Shown: positions 1 to 6,707 of the stretch, one piece after another
Layout of the letters: each line of letters starts with the position of its first letter
How positions within the stretch are numbered: the first letter of the stretch is position 1
Source: Alphaproteobacteria bacterium
GTDB taxonomy: Bacteria > Pseudomonadota > Alphaproteobacteria > RF32 > CAG-239
DNA: 11,385 bases
Direction of reading: 5' to 3'
Assembly: GCA_017650255.1 (NCBI GenBank)
Contig: JAGCFG010000050.1
Coordinates: 1 to 11,385 of the forward strand
Program-made: the position numbers and the translations under genes
The notes under the pieces: generated by a model
Told to the model about the DNA's origin: nothing
Databases searched by the model: none
Seen by the model: only the letters and a program-made list of their open reading frames with translations

Positions 1-107
1 GTTATGGGCGGGCGCGTACCGGAATAAAATTTCAGGATATTGAAAATCCTAAAAACATTTATGAAACGATTTTAAAAATATATAATGATGTGAACAAGGA
101 AGTTTGA
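1..107 (+). CDS. Bacterial PH-domain membrane protein, C-terminal fragment (cut by window edge)
   Basis: The open frame runs from position 3 to a TGA at 105-107 and encodes about 34 residues, including GIKFQDIENPKNIYETI and ending NKEV. This matches the C-terminal end of the PH domains in the next two genes, which have FKDIENPKIVYEMI and FKDIENSADVYAEI at the same place. It is therefore the tail of another paralogue whose start lies outside the window. The stop is separated from the next ATG by a single G (TGAGATG), and an AAGGA ribosome binding site for the next gene (96-100) lies inside this coding sequence. Translation of the two genes is probably coupled. Nothing can be said about its N-terminus or its number of repeat units. 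Confidence 0.8.
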   Translation, partial: YGRARTGIKFQDIENPKNIYETILKIYNDVNKEV

Positions 108-108
108 G

Positions 109-1155
109 ATGAATGACGAAGTTTTGTTAGAATTAAAGCCAAAGTTTAATCGCTGGGAGATACTTATTCTGTGGCTATTTGCCTCTTATGCATCTGTATT
201 CGTTTACATAACATTATTTGCTATAATCGCGCTTGTTCGTAGAAATCCAAATGCTACCATGTCTTGTGGAGGATATTTTATTACTTTATGCACATATGGT
301 TCAATTTGGGTAACGTGGAAGGTTTTTGTTATTAAAAGAAACTATAAAGCAACGACATACAGAGTTTACCGAGATAGAATCCAGTTTGATGAAGGATTTA
401 TCGATCACAAAAACACAGTAATTAAAATGTCTGATATAAAAGAAGTTCAGTTGTCTCAAGGAATTTTTCAAAAAAAAGAAAAAATCGGTTCTATTAGTTT
501 TGTTACGCCTGCTAATAATTCAAACCATCGGAGGGAACGAACAGGAATAGAATTTAAGGATATTGAAAATCCGAAAATTGTTTATGAAATGATAGGAAAA
601 ATATATGCTAATCAAAATAATAAGTTTGATGCGGATAGCGAAGTTCTATTGGAAATTAAGCCAAAGTTTGTCCCTTGGATGCAAAATATATCCGGATGGG
701 TGGGAGCATTAATTTTTTGCTTTACATTAGGAATAGCTTTGGCAGTATTCCCCAGTGCAATAGTTATGCGTGTTTTCAATATTCCTCCTTCGATGACCTA
801 TTGGGTATATTTTTTGGTGTTGTGCTTGTTGGGCAAAATTTGGGTGGTATTGAGAAATTTAGTTATCAGAAAGGAGTATGAAGAAACACTATATAAAGTT
901 TATCGCGATAGAATAGAAGTTGAAAATAAATTCTTTATACCAACGTATTACGTGATAAAAATGGCTGATATAAAAGAAATAAATTTAGAGCAAGGCTTTC
1001 TGCAAAGAAAAATAGGATTTGGAGGAATTAGTTTTGTGACAGCGGCAAACAGTTATGCAACAGCAACCGGGGGGTATTTTAAGGATATTGAAAACTCTAA
1101 GGATGTTTATGATACAATCAAAAAAATATATGATTATGTAAATGGGAGAATTTGA
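109..1155 (+). CDS. Two-unit membrane-anchored bacterial PH-domain protein (internal duplication)
   Basis: The 348-aa protein is two copies of one unit. Each unit starts with an EVLLE(L/I)KPKF motif (residues 4-13 and 178-187), then two hydrophobic segments (about 18-43 and 55-76; 196-222 and 230-250), a basic segment and a PH-like domain (about 82-165 and 260-343). The domain core, YRVYRDRI then IKMSDIKEVQLSQG then GSISFVTPAN, resembles the bPH_2 family (YdbS/YdbT type), in which a membrane hairpin carries a cytoplasmic PH fold. That assignment is from recalled family pattern, not a search. The start at 109 is supported by AAGGA 8 nt upstream and by the matching start of the next gene. The function of bPH_2 proteins is poorly defined; a membrane-associated scaffold or envelope-stress role is only a guess. 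The linker at residues 170-178 looks like a former gene junction that was read through. Confidence 0.8.
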   Translation: MNDEVLLELKPKFNRWEILILWLFASYASVFVYITLFAIIALVRRNPNATMSCGGYFITLCTYGSIWVTWKVFVIKRNYKATTYRVYRDRIQFDEGFIDHKNTVIKMSDIKEVQLSQGIFQKKEKIGSISFVTPANNSNHRRERTGIEFKDIENPKIVYEMIGKIYANQNNKFDADSEVLLEIKPKFVPWMQNISGWVGALIFCFTLGIALAVFPSAIVMRVFNIPPSMTYWVYFLVLCLLGKIWVVLRNLVIRKEYEETLYKVYRDRIEVENKFFIPTYYVIKMADIKEINLEQGFLQRKIGFGGISFVTAANSYATATGGYFKDIENSKDVYDTIKKIYDYVNGRI

Positions 1156-1156
1156 G

Positions 1157-1702
1157 ATGGATAATGAAGTTTTGATGGAAATAAAACCAACGTTTAACCG
1201 CTGGAAAATAGAGACAATTGAATGGCTTCAGGCTGTACCTTTCGTGTCTATATGTGTTTTTCCAGTGTTATTTATTGCGATTTCGCTTGAGAGATTTCAG
1301 CCTGCCAACGTGACTTGGGGATTATATTTTTTTACTTTATGTGTATTCGGCCTGTTTTGGGTGAAGTTCTGGAGTTTTCTTGTCAGAAAGAACTATGATG
1401 TTACAGTGTATAAAACCTATCGTGACAGAATTGAATTTGAAGAAGGTTTTATTAATCATAAATATACTGTAATTAAAATGGCTGATATAAAAGAAATTCG
1501 TTTAACTCAAAATTTTCTGCAAAGAAAAGTTCGACTTGGAACTATTAGTTTTGTAACTGCTGCAAACACTTATCCGACAGCAACAGGAATTTGTTTTAAG
1601 GATATTGAAAACTCGGCTGATGTTTATGCTGAGATCAAGCAACTGCATGAAGATTGTGCTGTGTCAAAAAAAATAGAAAAGGATAAGAGGGGAAGCCGTT
1701 AA
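1157..1702 (+). CDS. Single-unit membrane-anchored bacterial PH-domain protein
   Basis: The 181-aa protein is one unit of the same family: EVLMEIKPTFNRW at residues 4-16, two membrane segments (about 26-44 and 55-76) and a PH-like domain (about 84-163) with YKTYRDRIEFEEGF, VIKMADIKEIRL and GTISFVTAAN. A short charged tail, rich in Lys and Arg, follows at 168-181. I place the start at 1157, not at the in-frame ATG at 1142. Position 1157 gives the family N-terminus, has GGGAG 8 nt upstream, and reproduces the stop-G-ATG junction seen at 105-111. The preceding gene stops at 1153-1155. The gene ends 3 nt before the convergent tag gene, with no terminator visible between them. It is likely co-transcribed with the upstream paralogues. 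Confidence 0.8.
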   Translation: MDNEVLMEIKPTFNRWKIETIEWLQAVPFVSICVFPVLFIAISLERFQPANVTWGLYFFTLCVFGLFWVKFWSFLVRKNYDVTVYKTYRDRIEFEEGFINHKYTVIKMADIKEIRLTQNFLQRKVRLGTISFVTAANTYPTATGICFKDIENSADVYAEIKQLHEDCAVSKKIEKDKRGSR

Positions 1703-1705
1703 AAA

Positions 1706-2329
1706 TTATTCTCCGAAGAATTGCACTTGTTTTTCCATGTATCTTTTCTTTTTTATGCAGGGAAAATTTGATACAATGTATTTATAACGCGGGCAATTTT
1801 TGTCGTGGTCGTTAATTATGCCACAGGCCTGCAGGTGAGAATATACGGTTATTGTGCCAAGATATTTAAAACCGCGTTTTTTCAAGTCATTACTGATTTT
1901 GTCGGACAAGCCATTGCTGACAGGTATATAGCCGTCATTGTGGCGGTCGTAGAGAATGGTTTTTCCTTCCGAATATTGCCAAAGATAGTTGCAAAAACTG
2001 CCGAATTCTTTTCTTATGTTTTGAAAACATTGCGCGTTGTGAATGATTGCGGCAATTTTGCGGGGACTTTTTATCATGCCGTCGGTCTGCATAATTTTTT
2101 CAATGTCTTTTTCGTTATATTTTGCAACTTTGTCGTAGTCAAAACCATCGAAACAACGGCGGAAAATTTCACGTTTGTTTATCATCATATTCCAATTCAG
2201 GCCGCACTGCATAACCTCCATCATCAAAAACTCGAACTGTTTGCGGTCGTCGTGAAGGGGAATTCCCCATTCCGTATCATGATATTTTATATTTGCGGCA
2301 GAAGTGTCGCCCCAGTTGCAATATGACAT
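1706..2329 (-). CDS. tag: DNA-3-methyladenine glycosylase I
   Basis: Excises 3-methyladenine from alkylated DNA as the first step of base excision repair in the cytoplasm. With the start at 2329 the protein is 207 aa (E. coli Tag is 187), and the key residues fall at the same numbers as in E. coli. The zinc ligands are Cys4, His17, His175 and Cys179; Glu38, Tyr16 and Trp46 form the base pocket. Diagnostic stretches are YHDTEWGIP, EVMQCGLNW, KKRGFKYLGT and QACGIINDHDKNC. A longer frame opens at 2359, but that start falls inside the terminator hairpin after pheT and adds ten residues ahead of the zinc Cys, so I reject it. The C-terminus carries about 20 extra basic residues. Only 18 nt separate the hairpin from the ATG, so its promoter must lie within the end of pheT or it depends on read-through. 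Confidence 0.95.
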   Translation of the reverse strand: MSYCNWGDTSAANIKYHDTEWGIPLHDDRKQFEFLMMEVMQCGLNWNMMINKREIFRRCFDGFDYDKVAKYNEKDIEKIMQTDGMIKSPRKIAAIIHNAQCFQNIRKEFGSFCNYLWQYSEGKTILYDRHNDGYIPVSNGLSDKISNDLKKRGFKYLGTITVYSHLQACGIINDHDKNCPRYKYIVSNFPCIKKKRYMEKQVQFFGE

Positions 2330-2347
2330 TTTTATACCCCGTAAAAC

Positions 2348-2374
2348 AAGGGCTCCCAAAAATGAGGAGCCCTT
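2348..2374 (-). terminator. Intrinsic terminator after pheT
   Basis: A perfect 9-bp stem (AAGGGCTCC paired with GGAGCCCTT) with a 9-nt loop begins 10 nt after the pheT stop. On the - strand it is followed by GTTTTAC, a short and imperfect T-run, so termination may be partial. That would allow read-through into tag, whose start codon lies 18 nt further on. Confidence 0.75.
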
Positions 2375-2383
2375 ATATTTGTT

Positions 2384-4771
2384 TTATTGACGCAAAGTTG
2401 CGCCGGTTTTTTGCCCTACTTCAGAGATAACTTTTTTCATCAAACCGTCCAAATCTTGGTCTGTAAAACTTTTATCTTTCGGTTGAAAAGTTATGCTCAA
2501 AGCAATTGATTTTTTATCTTCGGGCAAATTTCCGCCCTCGAAAACATCAAAAATCCTGACATCGGCGATATATTCTCTGTCCGCATTTTTGGCAGCGGCG
2601 AGAATGTTTGCAGCAGGAACATCTTTGTTCACAACAAATGCCAAATCTTTATCAACCGATTGCAGATTGTGGAGTTCAAGTTTCTTTTTGCTCTTGCCGT
2701 TGTTGGCGCGCGGAAGAGGAATGTTGTCCAAAAAGACCTCAAAAGCCACAACCCGACATTTGATGTCATAAACCTTCAATACCAATGGGTGAATTTCGCC
2801 AAAATAGGCAATTACATTTTTGCCCAAACGCAAAGTTCCGCTGCGACCTGGGTGATAATATTCCGGTGCATCGGTGGTAATTTGTGCGCTGTCCCAAGGA
2901 CCGTTGGCAGCGGCAATGGCGGCAATAGCGTCGGCTTTGGCGTCAAAAACATCGTAAGCACGCTCGTTTTTGAGCCAATGTTTTTGTGAAGTCATGCCGC
3001 AACGAATACCGCCAGCAACAATACCTTCTTCTTGCGGACGGCGGCCATAAAACTCCGGTCCAACCTCAAACAAACTGATGTTGTTTTCACCGCGGGCAAT
3101 ATTATTGTGTGCCGCAATCAAGAGATTTGGCAGTACGGATGGGCGCATTTCGTCAAGCTCGGAGGCAATCGGGTTCATCAGCAAAACCGGCTCTTTACCT
3201 TTGCGGAAAGGCTTGCAGAGTTTGGAATCGGTAAAGCTCCATGTAACGCTCTCATACATGCCGCGCAAGGCAAGCTCGTGTTTTACGGTGACTAAACGTT
3301 GTTGTTTCGGGGTAAAGGTTTGTTTGGGGAACTCATCGCTTGGCATTGAAACTGCCGGAATATTGTCAAGTCCAACCATACGGACAACTTCTTCGACCAA
3401 ATCGGCCTCAAACTCTATGTCGCCGCGCCATGTCGGAGAAATTGCCTCAACTGAATTGCCTTTGTCGGTCAATTTGAAACCCAAAGCAGTCAAAATGCGG
3501 AGAATCTCCTCTTTGCTGACATCTATACCGGCAAGAGTTTTGACACGTTCATAACGCAAGGTTACCGGCTGAGCGCAATAGTTTTCTTGTCCGCATACAA
3601 CAATCTCGGAAGCCTCACCACCGCAGATATCAAGTATCAACGAGGTAGCATAGTCTGAGCCCATAACATTGGAATTGGGGTCAACCCAGCGCTCGTAACG
3701 ATAGCGAGAATCGGACTCAATTTGGAAATGACGTCCGGTGCGGGCAATACATTCGGGTTTGAAAGTGGCACTCTCAAGCAGAACATTGGTTGTATCTGCA
3801 GAACAGCCTTTGGCAATTCCGCCCATTATACCGCCCAAACATTGAACTCCTTCAGCATCGCAAATACCAAGGCTTTTGGTATCAAGTTTATACTCTTTTT
3901 CTTCCAATGATATAAACGGCTCATTTTCTTTGGCCATACGAATGACTAAGTCACCGGTCAGCTTGTCGGCATCAAAAACATGGAGAGGACGAGCCAAGTC
4001 GTAGTTCAAATAGTTGGTGACGTCAACCAGTGGGGAAATAGAGTGCAAGCCGATTGCGGACAAACGGTCTTTCATCCATTTCGGGGTTTCGGCATGGTTG
4101 TTCACACCCTTGATATAGCGTCCGGTATAAACAGGGCATGCATCATAATCTTCGACAGTAATTTTTATCGGACAAGCAAATTTTGCTTGCGGCTTTTTAA
4201 TTTCGAGCGGTTTTAGGGTGCCTAGACCGGAGGCGGCCAAGTCGCGCGCAACTCCTCTGACACCGAGACACTCGGCTCTGTTTGGGGTAATGGAAATTTC
4301 TATCACCGGATCAATTGCCAAAACTTGTGCGGCAGGAACACCAATCGGGGTATTTTCCGGAAGTTCGATAATGCCACTATGGTCGTCACCGATGCCGAGC
4401 TCTTTTTCGGAGCAAAGCATACCAAAACTTTCTACCCCGCGAATTTTTCCAACAGTCAATTTTTCGTTATAGCTTGGAATTGTTACGCCAACCGGAGCAA
4501 AAACACCGATGGTTCCAAGTTTGACATTGGGTGCACCGCAAACAACTTGAAGAAGTTCTGAGCCATTATTGACTGACAACAAGTGCAAGTGATCGGAATC
4601 CGGATGCATTTCACATTTTTCAACTTTTGCAGTGACAAAGCCTGTCAAAGCGGCGGCAGGATTATATACTTCTTCAACCTCCAAGCCGATTGAGGTCAAA
4701 CGCTCGGCAATTTCTTCTACGCTTGCCGTTGTATCAAGATGTTCTTTTAACCAAGATAATGTGAATTTCAT
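2384..4771 (-). CDS. pheT: Phenylalanine--tRNA ligase beta subunit
   Basis: Beta chain of the cytoplasmic alpha2beta2 enzyme that charges tRNA(Phe). It binds tRNA and carries editing activity against mis-charged tyrosine. At 795 aa it is full length for the bacterial family. In order: an N-terminal segment beginning MKFTLSWLKEHLD; an EMAP-like OB tRNA-binding domain (about 40-150, with KVEKCEMHPDSDHLHLL and GMLCSEKELGI); the B3/B4 editing region (about 210-390, with VDVTNYLNYDLARPLHVFD); the B5 domain (about 400-475); the catalytic-like core (with NPIASELDEMRPS); and a C-terminal FDX-ACB anticodon-binding domain (about 700-795, with SVDKDLAFVV). The ATG overlaps the pheS stop as ATGA, and GGAGG (4781-4785) sits 9 nt upstream inside pheS. 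Expression is therefore translationally coupled, as expected for subunits made in equal amounts. Confidence 0.97.
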   Translation of the reverse strand: MKFTLSWLKEHLDTTASVEEIAERLTSIGLEVEEVYNPAAALTGFVTAKVEKCEMHPDSDHLHLLSVNNGSELLQVVCGAPNVKLGTIGVFAPVGVTIPSYNEKLTVGKIRGVESFGMLCSEKELGIGDDHSGIIELPENTPIGVPAAQVLAIDPVIEISITPNRAECLGVRGVARDLAASGLGTLKPLEIKKPQAKFACPIKITVEDYDACPVYTGRYIKGVNNHAETPKWMKDRLSAIGLHSISPLVDVTNYLNYDLARPLHVFDADKLTGDLVIRMAKENEPFISLEEKEYKLDTKSLGICDAEGVQCLGGIMGGIAKGCSADTTNVLLESATFKPECIARTGRHFQIESDSRYRYERWVDPNSNVMGSDYATSLILDICGGEASEIVVCGQENYCAQPVTLRYERVKTLAGIDVSKEEILRILTALGFKLTDKGNSVEAISPTWRGDIEFEADLVEEVVRMVGLDNIPAVSMPSDEFPKQTFTPKQQRLVTVKHELALRGMYESVTWSFTDSKLCKPFRKGKEPVLLMNPIASELDEMRPSVLPNLLIAAHNNIARGENNISLFEVGPEFYGRRPQEEGIVAGGIRCGMTSQKHWLKNERAYDVFDAKADAIAAIAAANGPWDSAQITTDAPEYYHPGRSGTLRLGKNVIAYFGEIHPLVLKVYDIKCRVVAFEVFLDNIPLPRANNGKSKKKLELHNLQSVDKDLAFVVNKDVPAANILAAAKNADREYIADVRIFDVFEGGNLPEDKKSIALSITFQPKDKSFTDQDLDGLMKKVISEVGQKTGATLRQ

Positions 4772-5871
4772 CGTGCCAATCCTCCGTTATTGCTAAGTCC
4801 GCCGGTCATTGAAGATGTGTCAAGCGGAACAAATCCATAGTGTTTTAACCAGCGTAAATCCGACTCGAAAAATGTGCGCAAATCGGGAATACCATATTTA
4901 AGCATTGCCAAACGGTCTATCCCCATACCGAAAGCAAATCCCTGATATTCATCGGGATCAATACCACCGGCGAGCAAAACTTTTGGGTGAACCATGCCGC
5001 AACCCAAAATCTCGAGCCAATCGTCGCCCTCACCTATTTTCAACTCATCTTTTCCTTTGTGGCAGCCGATATCCATTTCGGCACTTGGTTCGGTGAACGG
5101 AAAATATGATGGGCGATAGCGAACTTTGATGTTGTCAACCTCAAAAAACGCTTTTACAAAGTCATACAAGCAACCTTTCAGGTGCGCCATAGATGTTGTT
5201 TTATCAATTACCAATCCCTCTACTTGGTGGAACATTGGAGTATGGGTTGCGTCAAAGTCACTGCGATAGGTGCGTCCGGGAGCAATGATACGAATTGGAG
5301 GCTTTTTGCTTTCCATGGTGCGAATTTGAATGCCAGAAGTGTGGGTACGAACAACAAAACTATCGTCAAAATCTGGACTGTCAGGATTGGCAATATAAAA
5401 TGTGTCTTGCATTTGGCGCGCTGGGTGATTTGCAGGCATATTCAGCGCATTAAAATTATGGAATTGGTCTTCAATATCAGGACCTTCGGCAACATCAAAA
5501 CCCATCTGCCCAAAAATAGCAGCAACTTCTTCATAAATTTTTGAAACAGGATGAAGACGGCCTTGAGTTTCCGGACGAACCGGCAAGGTTACATCTACTC
5601 TCTCGGTTGCAAGTTTTTTATCAAGCTCTTGCTTTTCCAGTCCCATTTTTTTGTTCTCGATGGCTTTTTCGACATTGGTTTTCAAAACATTGAGAATTTT
5701 TCCGGCAGAAATTTTTTCTTCCAGAGGAAGAGTGCCGAGAGATTTCATTTTTTCGGTAATTAAACCTTTTTTACCAAGCGCAGATACTCTCACATCTTCG
5801 AGAGATTTTATATCTGCGGCGGCAGAGATTTGTTGTAACAAATCGTTTTCTAACTGTTGTAAATTTTCCAT
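4768..5871 (-). CDS. pheS: Phenylalanine--tRNA ligase alpha subunit
   Basis: Catalytic chain of PheRS, a class II aminoacyl-tRNA synthetase. Length is 367 aa, slightly longer than typical because of a Ser/Gly/Asn-rich tail (about 351-367). Residues 1-90 form the N-terminal coiled-coil arm that contacts tRNA. The catalytic domain follows, with RTHTSGIQIRTM (175-186), motif 2 GRTYRSDFDATHTPMFHQVE (199-218), RPSYFPFTEPSAEMDI (253-268) and motif 3 GMGIDRLAMLKYGI (315-328). The ribosome binding site is weak (GGGA about 9 nt upstream). Transcription probably enters from the rpmI promoter through the hairpin at 5886-5928, which makes that hairpin a candidate control point. No separate promoter is convincing in the 80-nt gap. 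Confidence 0.97.
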   Translation of the reverse strand: MENLQQLENDLLQQISAAADIKSLEDVRVSALGKKGLITEKMKSLGTLPLEEKISAGKILNVLKTNVEKAIENKKMGLEKQELDKKLATERVDVTLPVRPETQGRLHPVSKIYEEVAAIFGQMGFDVAEGPDIEDQFHNFNALNMPANHPARQMQDTFYIANPDSPDFDDSFVVRTHTSGIQIRTMESKKPPIRIIAPGRTYRSDFDATHTPMFHQVEGLVIDKTTSMAHLKGCLYDFVKAFFEVDNIKVRYRPSYFPFTEPSAEMDIGCHKGKDELKIGEGDDWLEILGCGMVHPKVLLAGGIDPDEYQGFAFGMGIDRLAMLKYGIPDLRTFFESDLRWLKHYGFVPLDTSSMTGGLSNNGGLAR

Positions 5872-5885
5872 AATTTTTTCCCATC

Positions 5886-5928
5886 AAAATAAAAAAGAGT
5901 CTGACCTGATTGCTCAAGCAGACTCTTT
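5886..5928 (-). terminator. Terminator or attenuator between rplT and pheS
   Basis: A 10-bp stem (AAAGAGTCTG with CAGACTCTTT) is extended by an inner 5-bp stem (CTTGA with TCAGG, one G-T wobble and a one-base bulge). It is capped by a GCAA tetraloop and followed by TTTATTTT. This is a good intrinsic terminator 23 nt after rplT. Since pheST has no clear promoter of its own here, it may act as a partial terminator that lowers synthetase expression relative to the ribosomal proteins. Confidence 0.85.
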
Positions 5929-5951
5929 ATCTTTTTGCATTATAAAATTGC

Positions 5952-6308
5952 TTATTTCAAAGCGTCCTTAGCTTGCGCAACTAACTTGGCAAAAGCCTCG
6001 GGCTCCTTAAATGCGATATCGGCCAATACTTTACGATCAAGCTCAATACCTGCTTTATTGAGCCCGTTCATAAATCGGGAGTATGTCATATCGTTAAGTC
6101 TGGTTGCTGCACTAATGCGTTGAATCCAGAGCATGCGGAAGTTTCTCTTCTTTGCACGTCTGTCGCGATAGGCGTATTGCAAACCTTTTTCAACTTTTTC
6201 TACTGCTACTCTAAATACGTTTTTGGAACGACCGCGGTAGCCTTTCGCCATTTCAAAAATTTTTTTGTGGCGAGCGCGCGCCGTTACACCTCTTTTTACA
6301 CGAGACAT
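5952..6308 (-). CDS. rplT: Large ribosomal subunit protein bL20
   Basis: Binds 23S rRNA early in 50S assembly. At 118 aa it is the usual length. The lysine/arginine-rich N-terminal extension ([16 protein letters not shown], then [13 protein letters not shown] at 21-33) reaches into the rRNA. The globular half contains [18 protein letters not shown] (48-65) and [21 protein letters not shown] perfect AGGAGG Shine-Dalgarno at 6317-6322 overlaps the rpmI stop codon and lies 8 nt before the ATG, so translation is probably coupled to rpmI. In E. coli and Bacillus L20 represses its own operon by binding the mRNA leader; whether that holds here is unknown, but see the structured leader at 6550-6589. 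Confidence 0.97.
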   Translation of the reverse strand: MSRVKRGVTARARHKKIFEMAKGYRGRSKNVFRVAVEKVEKGLQYAYRDRRAKKRNFRMLWIQRISAATRLNDMTYSRFMNGLNKAGIELDRKVLADIAFKEPEAFAKLVAQAKDALK

Positions 6309-6320
6309 TTAACTATCCTC

Positions 6321-6518
6321 CTACAAATATGGCAAAAATTGTTTAACAATCTGGACATCGGCGGTATCAACCATTGTGGTGCCGCGCGCTTGTCTTTTCA
6401 TTTTTTGAGTTTTGCAGAAGAGACAGTGTCTCTTTTTGGCAAAATTTCTTTTTAATTTGCCGGTTCCGGTAACGCTAAAGCGTTTTTTGACCGCACTTTT
6501 TGTTTTCATTTTTGGCAT
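6321..6518 (-). CDS. rpmI: Large ribosomal subunit protein bL35
   Basis: Small basic protein of the 50S subunit, 65 aa as expected. It begins MPKMKTKSAVKKRFSVTGTG and ends IVKQFLPYL, the family pattern. The frame stays open upstream to 6653, but the leading 45 codons span the promoter and leader and do not resemble L35. The start at 6518 has AAGGGAAG just upstream. An odd point is a CxxC pair (Cys32, Cys35) in the segment KRHCLFCKTQK, where the family usually shows basic and small residues. The gene is first in the operon and translationally linked to rplT. infC, which often precedes it in other bacteria, is not here. Confidence 0.95.
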   Translation of the reverse strand: MPKMKTKSAVKKRFSVTGTGKLKRNFAKKRHCLFCKTQKMKRQARGTTMVDTADVQIVKQFLPYL

Positions 6519-6549
6519 TTTGCTTCCCTTTCTAAAAAATATTTGGATG

Positions 6550-6589
6550 CGATAAACGGCAACAGGCATGCCTTTTAGCCTGTTTACCG
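6550..6589 (-). promoter_or_regulatory. Structured leader upstream of rpmI (possible ribosomal protein autoregulatory site)
   Basis: Within the roughly 80-nt 5' leader of rpmI the RNA can form an outer 8-bp stem (CGGTAAAC with GTTTATCG, one G-T wobble) enclosing AGGC paired with GCCT. An alternative is a 7-bp hairpin (AACAGGC with GCCTGTT, 6561-6567 and 6578-6584). The structure ends about 31 nt before the start codon. Leaders of this operon bind L20 in other bacteria. Identity with any known L20 leader class is not shown here; this is inference from position and pairing. Confidence 0.45.
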
Positions 6590-6605
6590 AGATTAACGGA
6601 AAGGG

Positions 6606-6634
6606 TTTATACATTATAAATCGAGACTTGTCAA
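6606..6634 (-). promoter_or_regulatory. Sigma-70-type promoter of the rpmI-rplT(-pheST) operon
   Basis: Reading the - strand, a perfect -35 TTGACA (6629-6634) is followed after exactly 17 nt by TATAAA (6606-6611). The predicted start is near 6599. It lies between the terminator of the upstream gene (6651-6688) and the rpmI leader, in the expected place for an operon promoter. Confidence 0.85.
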
Positions 6635-6650
6635 GGGGTTTTTGTGAGAG

Positions 6651-6688
6651 CAAAAAAAGAGCCTTTCCCCTTGCGGAGAAAAGCTCTT
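6651..6688 (-). terminator. Strong intrinsic terminator of the 342-aa orphan gene
   Basis: A continuous 14-bp stem (AAGAGCTTTTCTCC with GGGGAAAGGCTCTT, two G-T wobbles) is closed by a GCAA tetraloop and followed by seven T on the - strand. It begins 20 nt after the stop at 6708 and ends shortly before the rpmI promoter, so it insulates the ribosomal operon. Confidence 0.93.
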
Positions 6689-6707
6689 GAAAAATTTCTT
6701 ATAGAAC

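Noticed and set aside
1142..1156. Earlier ATG for the third PH-domain gene
   Set aside because: The five added codons are just the overlapping end of the upstream gene; the paralogous junction at 105-111 fixes the start at 1157.
1805..2326. Long + strand frame opposite tag (173 codons)
   Set aside because: It is an antisense shadow of a gene whose catalytic residues are all conserved.
5936..5945. TATAAT-like box before pheS as a separate promoter
   Set aside because: No acceptable -35 is found 16-18 nt upstream, and the start would lie just before a terminator.
5907..5951. pheM-like leader peptide for pheST attenuation
   Set aside because: The only small frame before the hairpin (8 codons) contains no phenylalanine codons and no clear ribosome binding site.
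6519..6653. 45-codon N-terminal extension of L35
   Set aside because: It overlaps the promoter and structured leader; L35 begins MPKMKTK at 6518.
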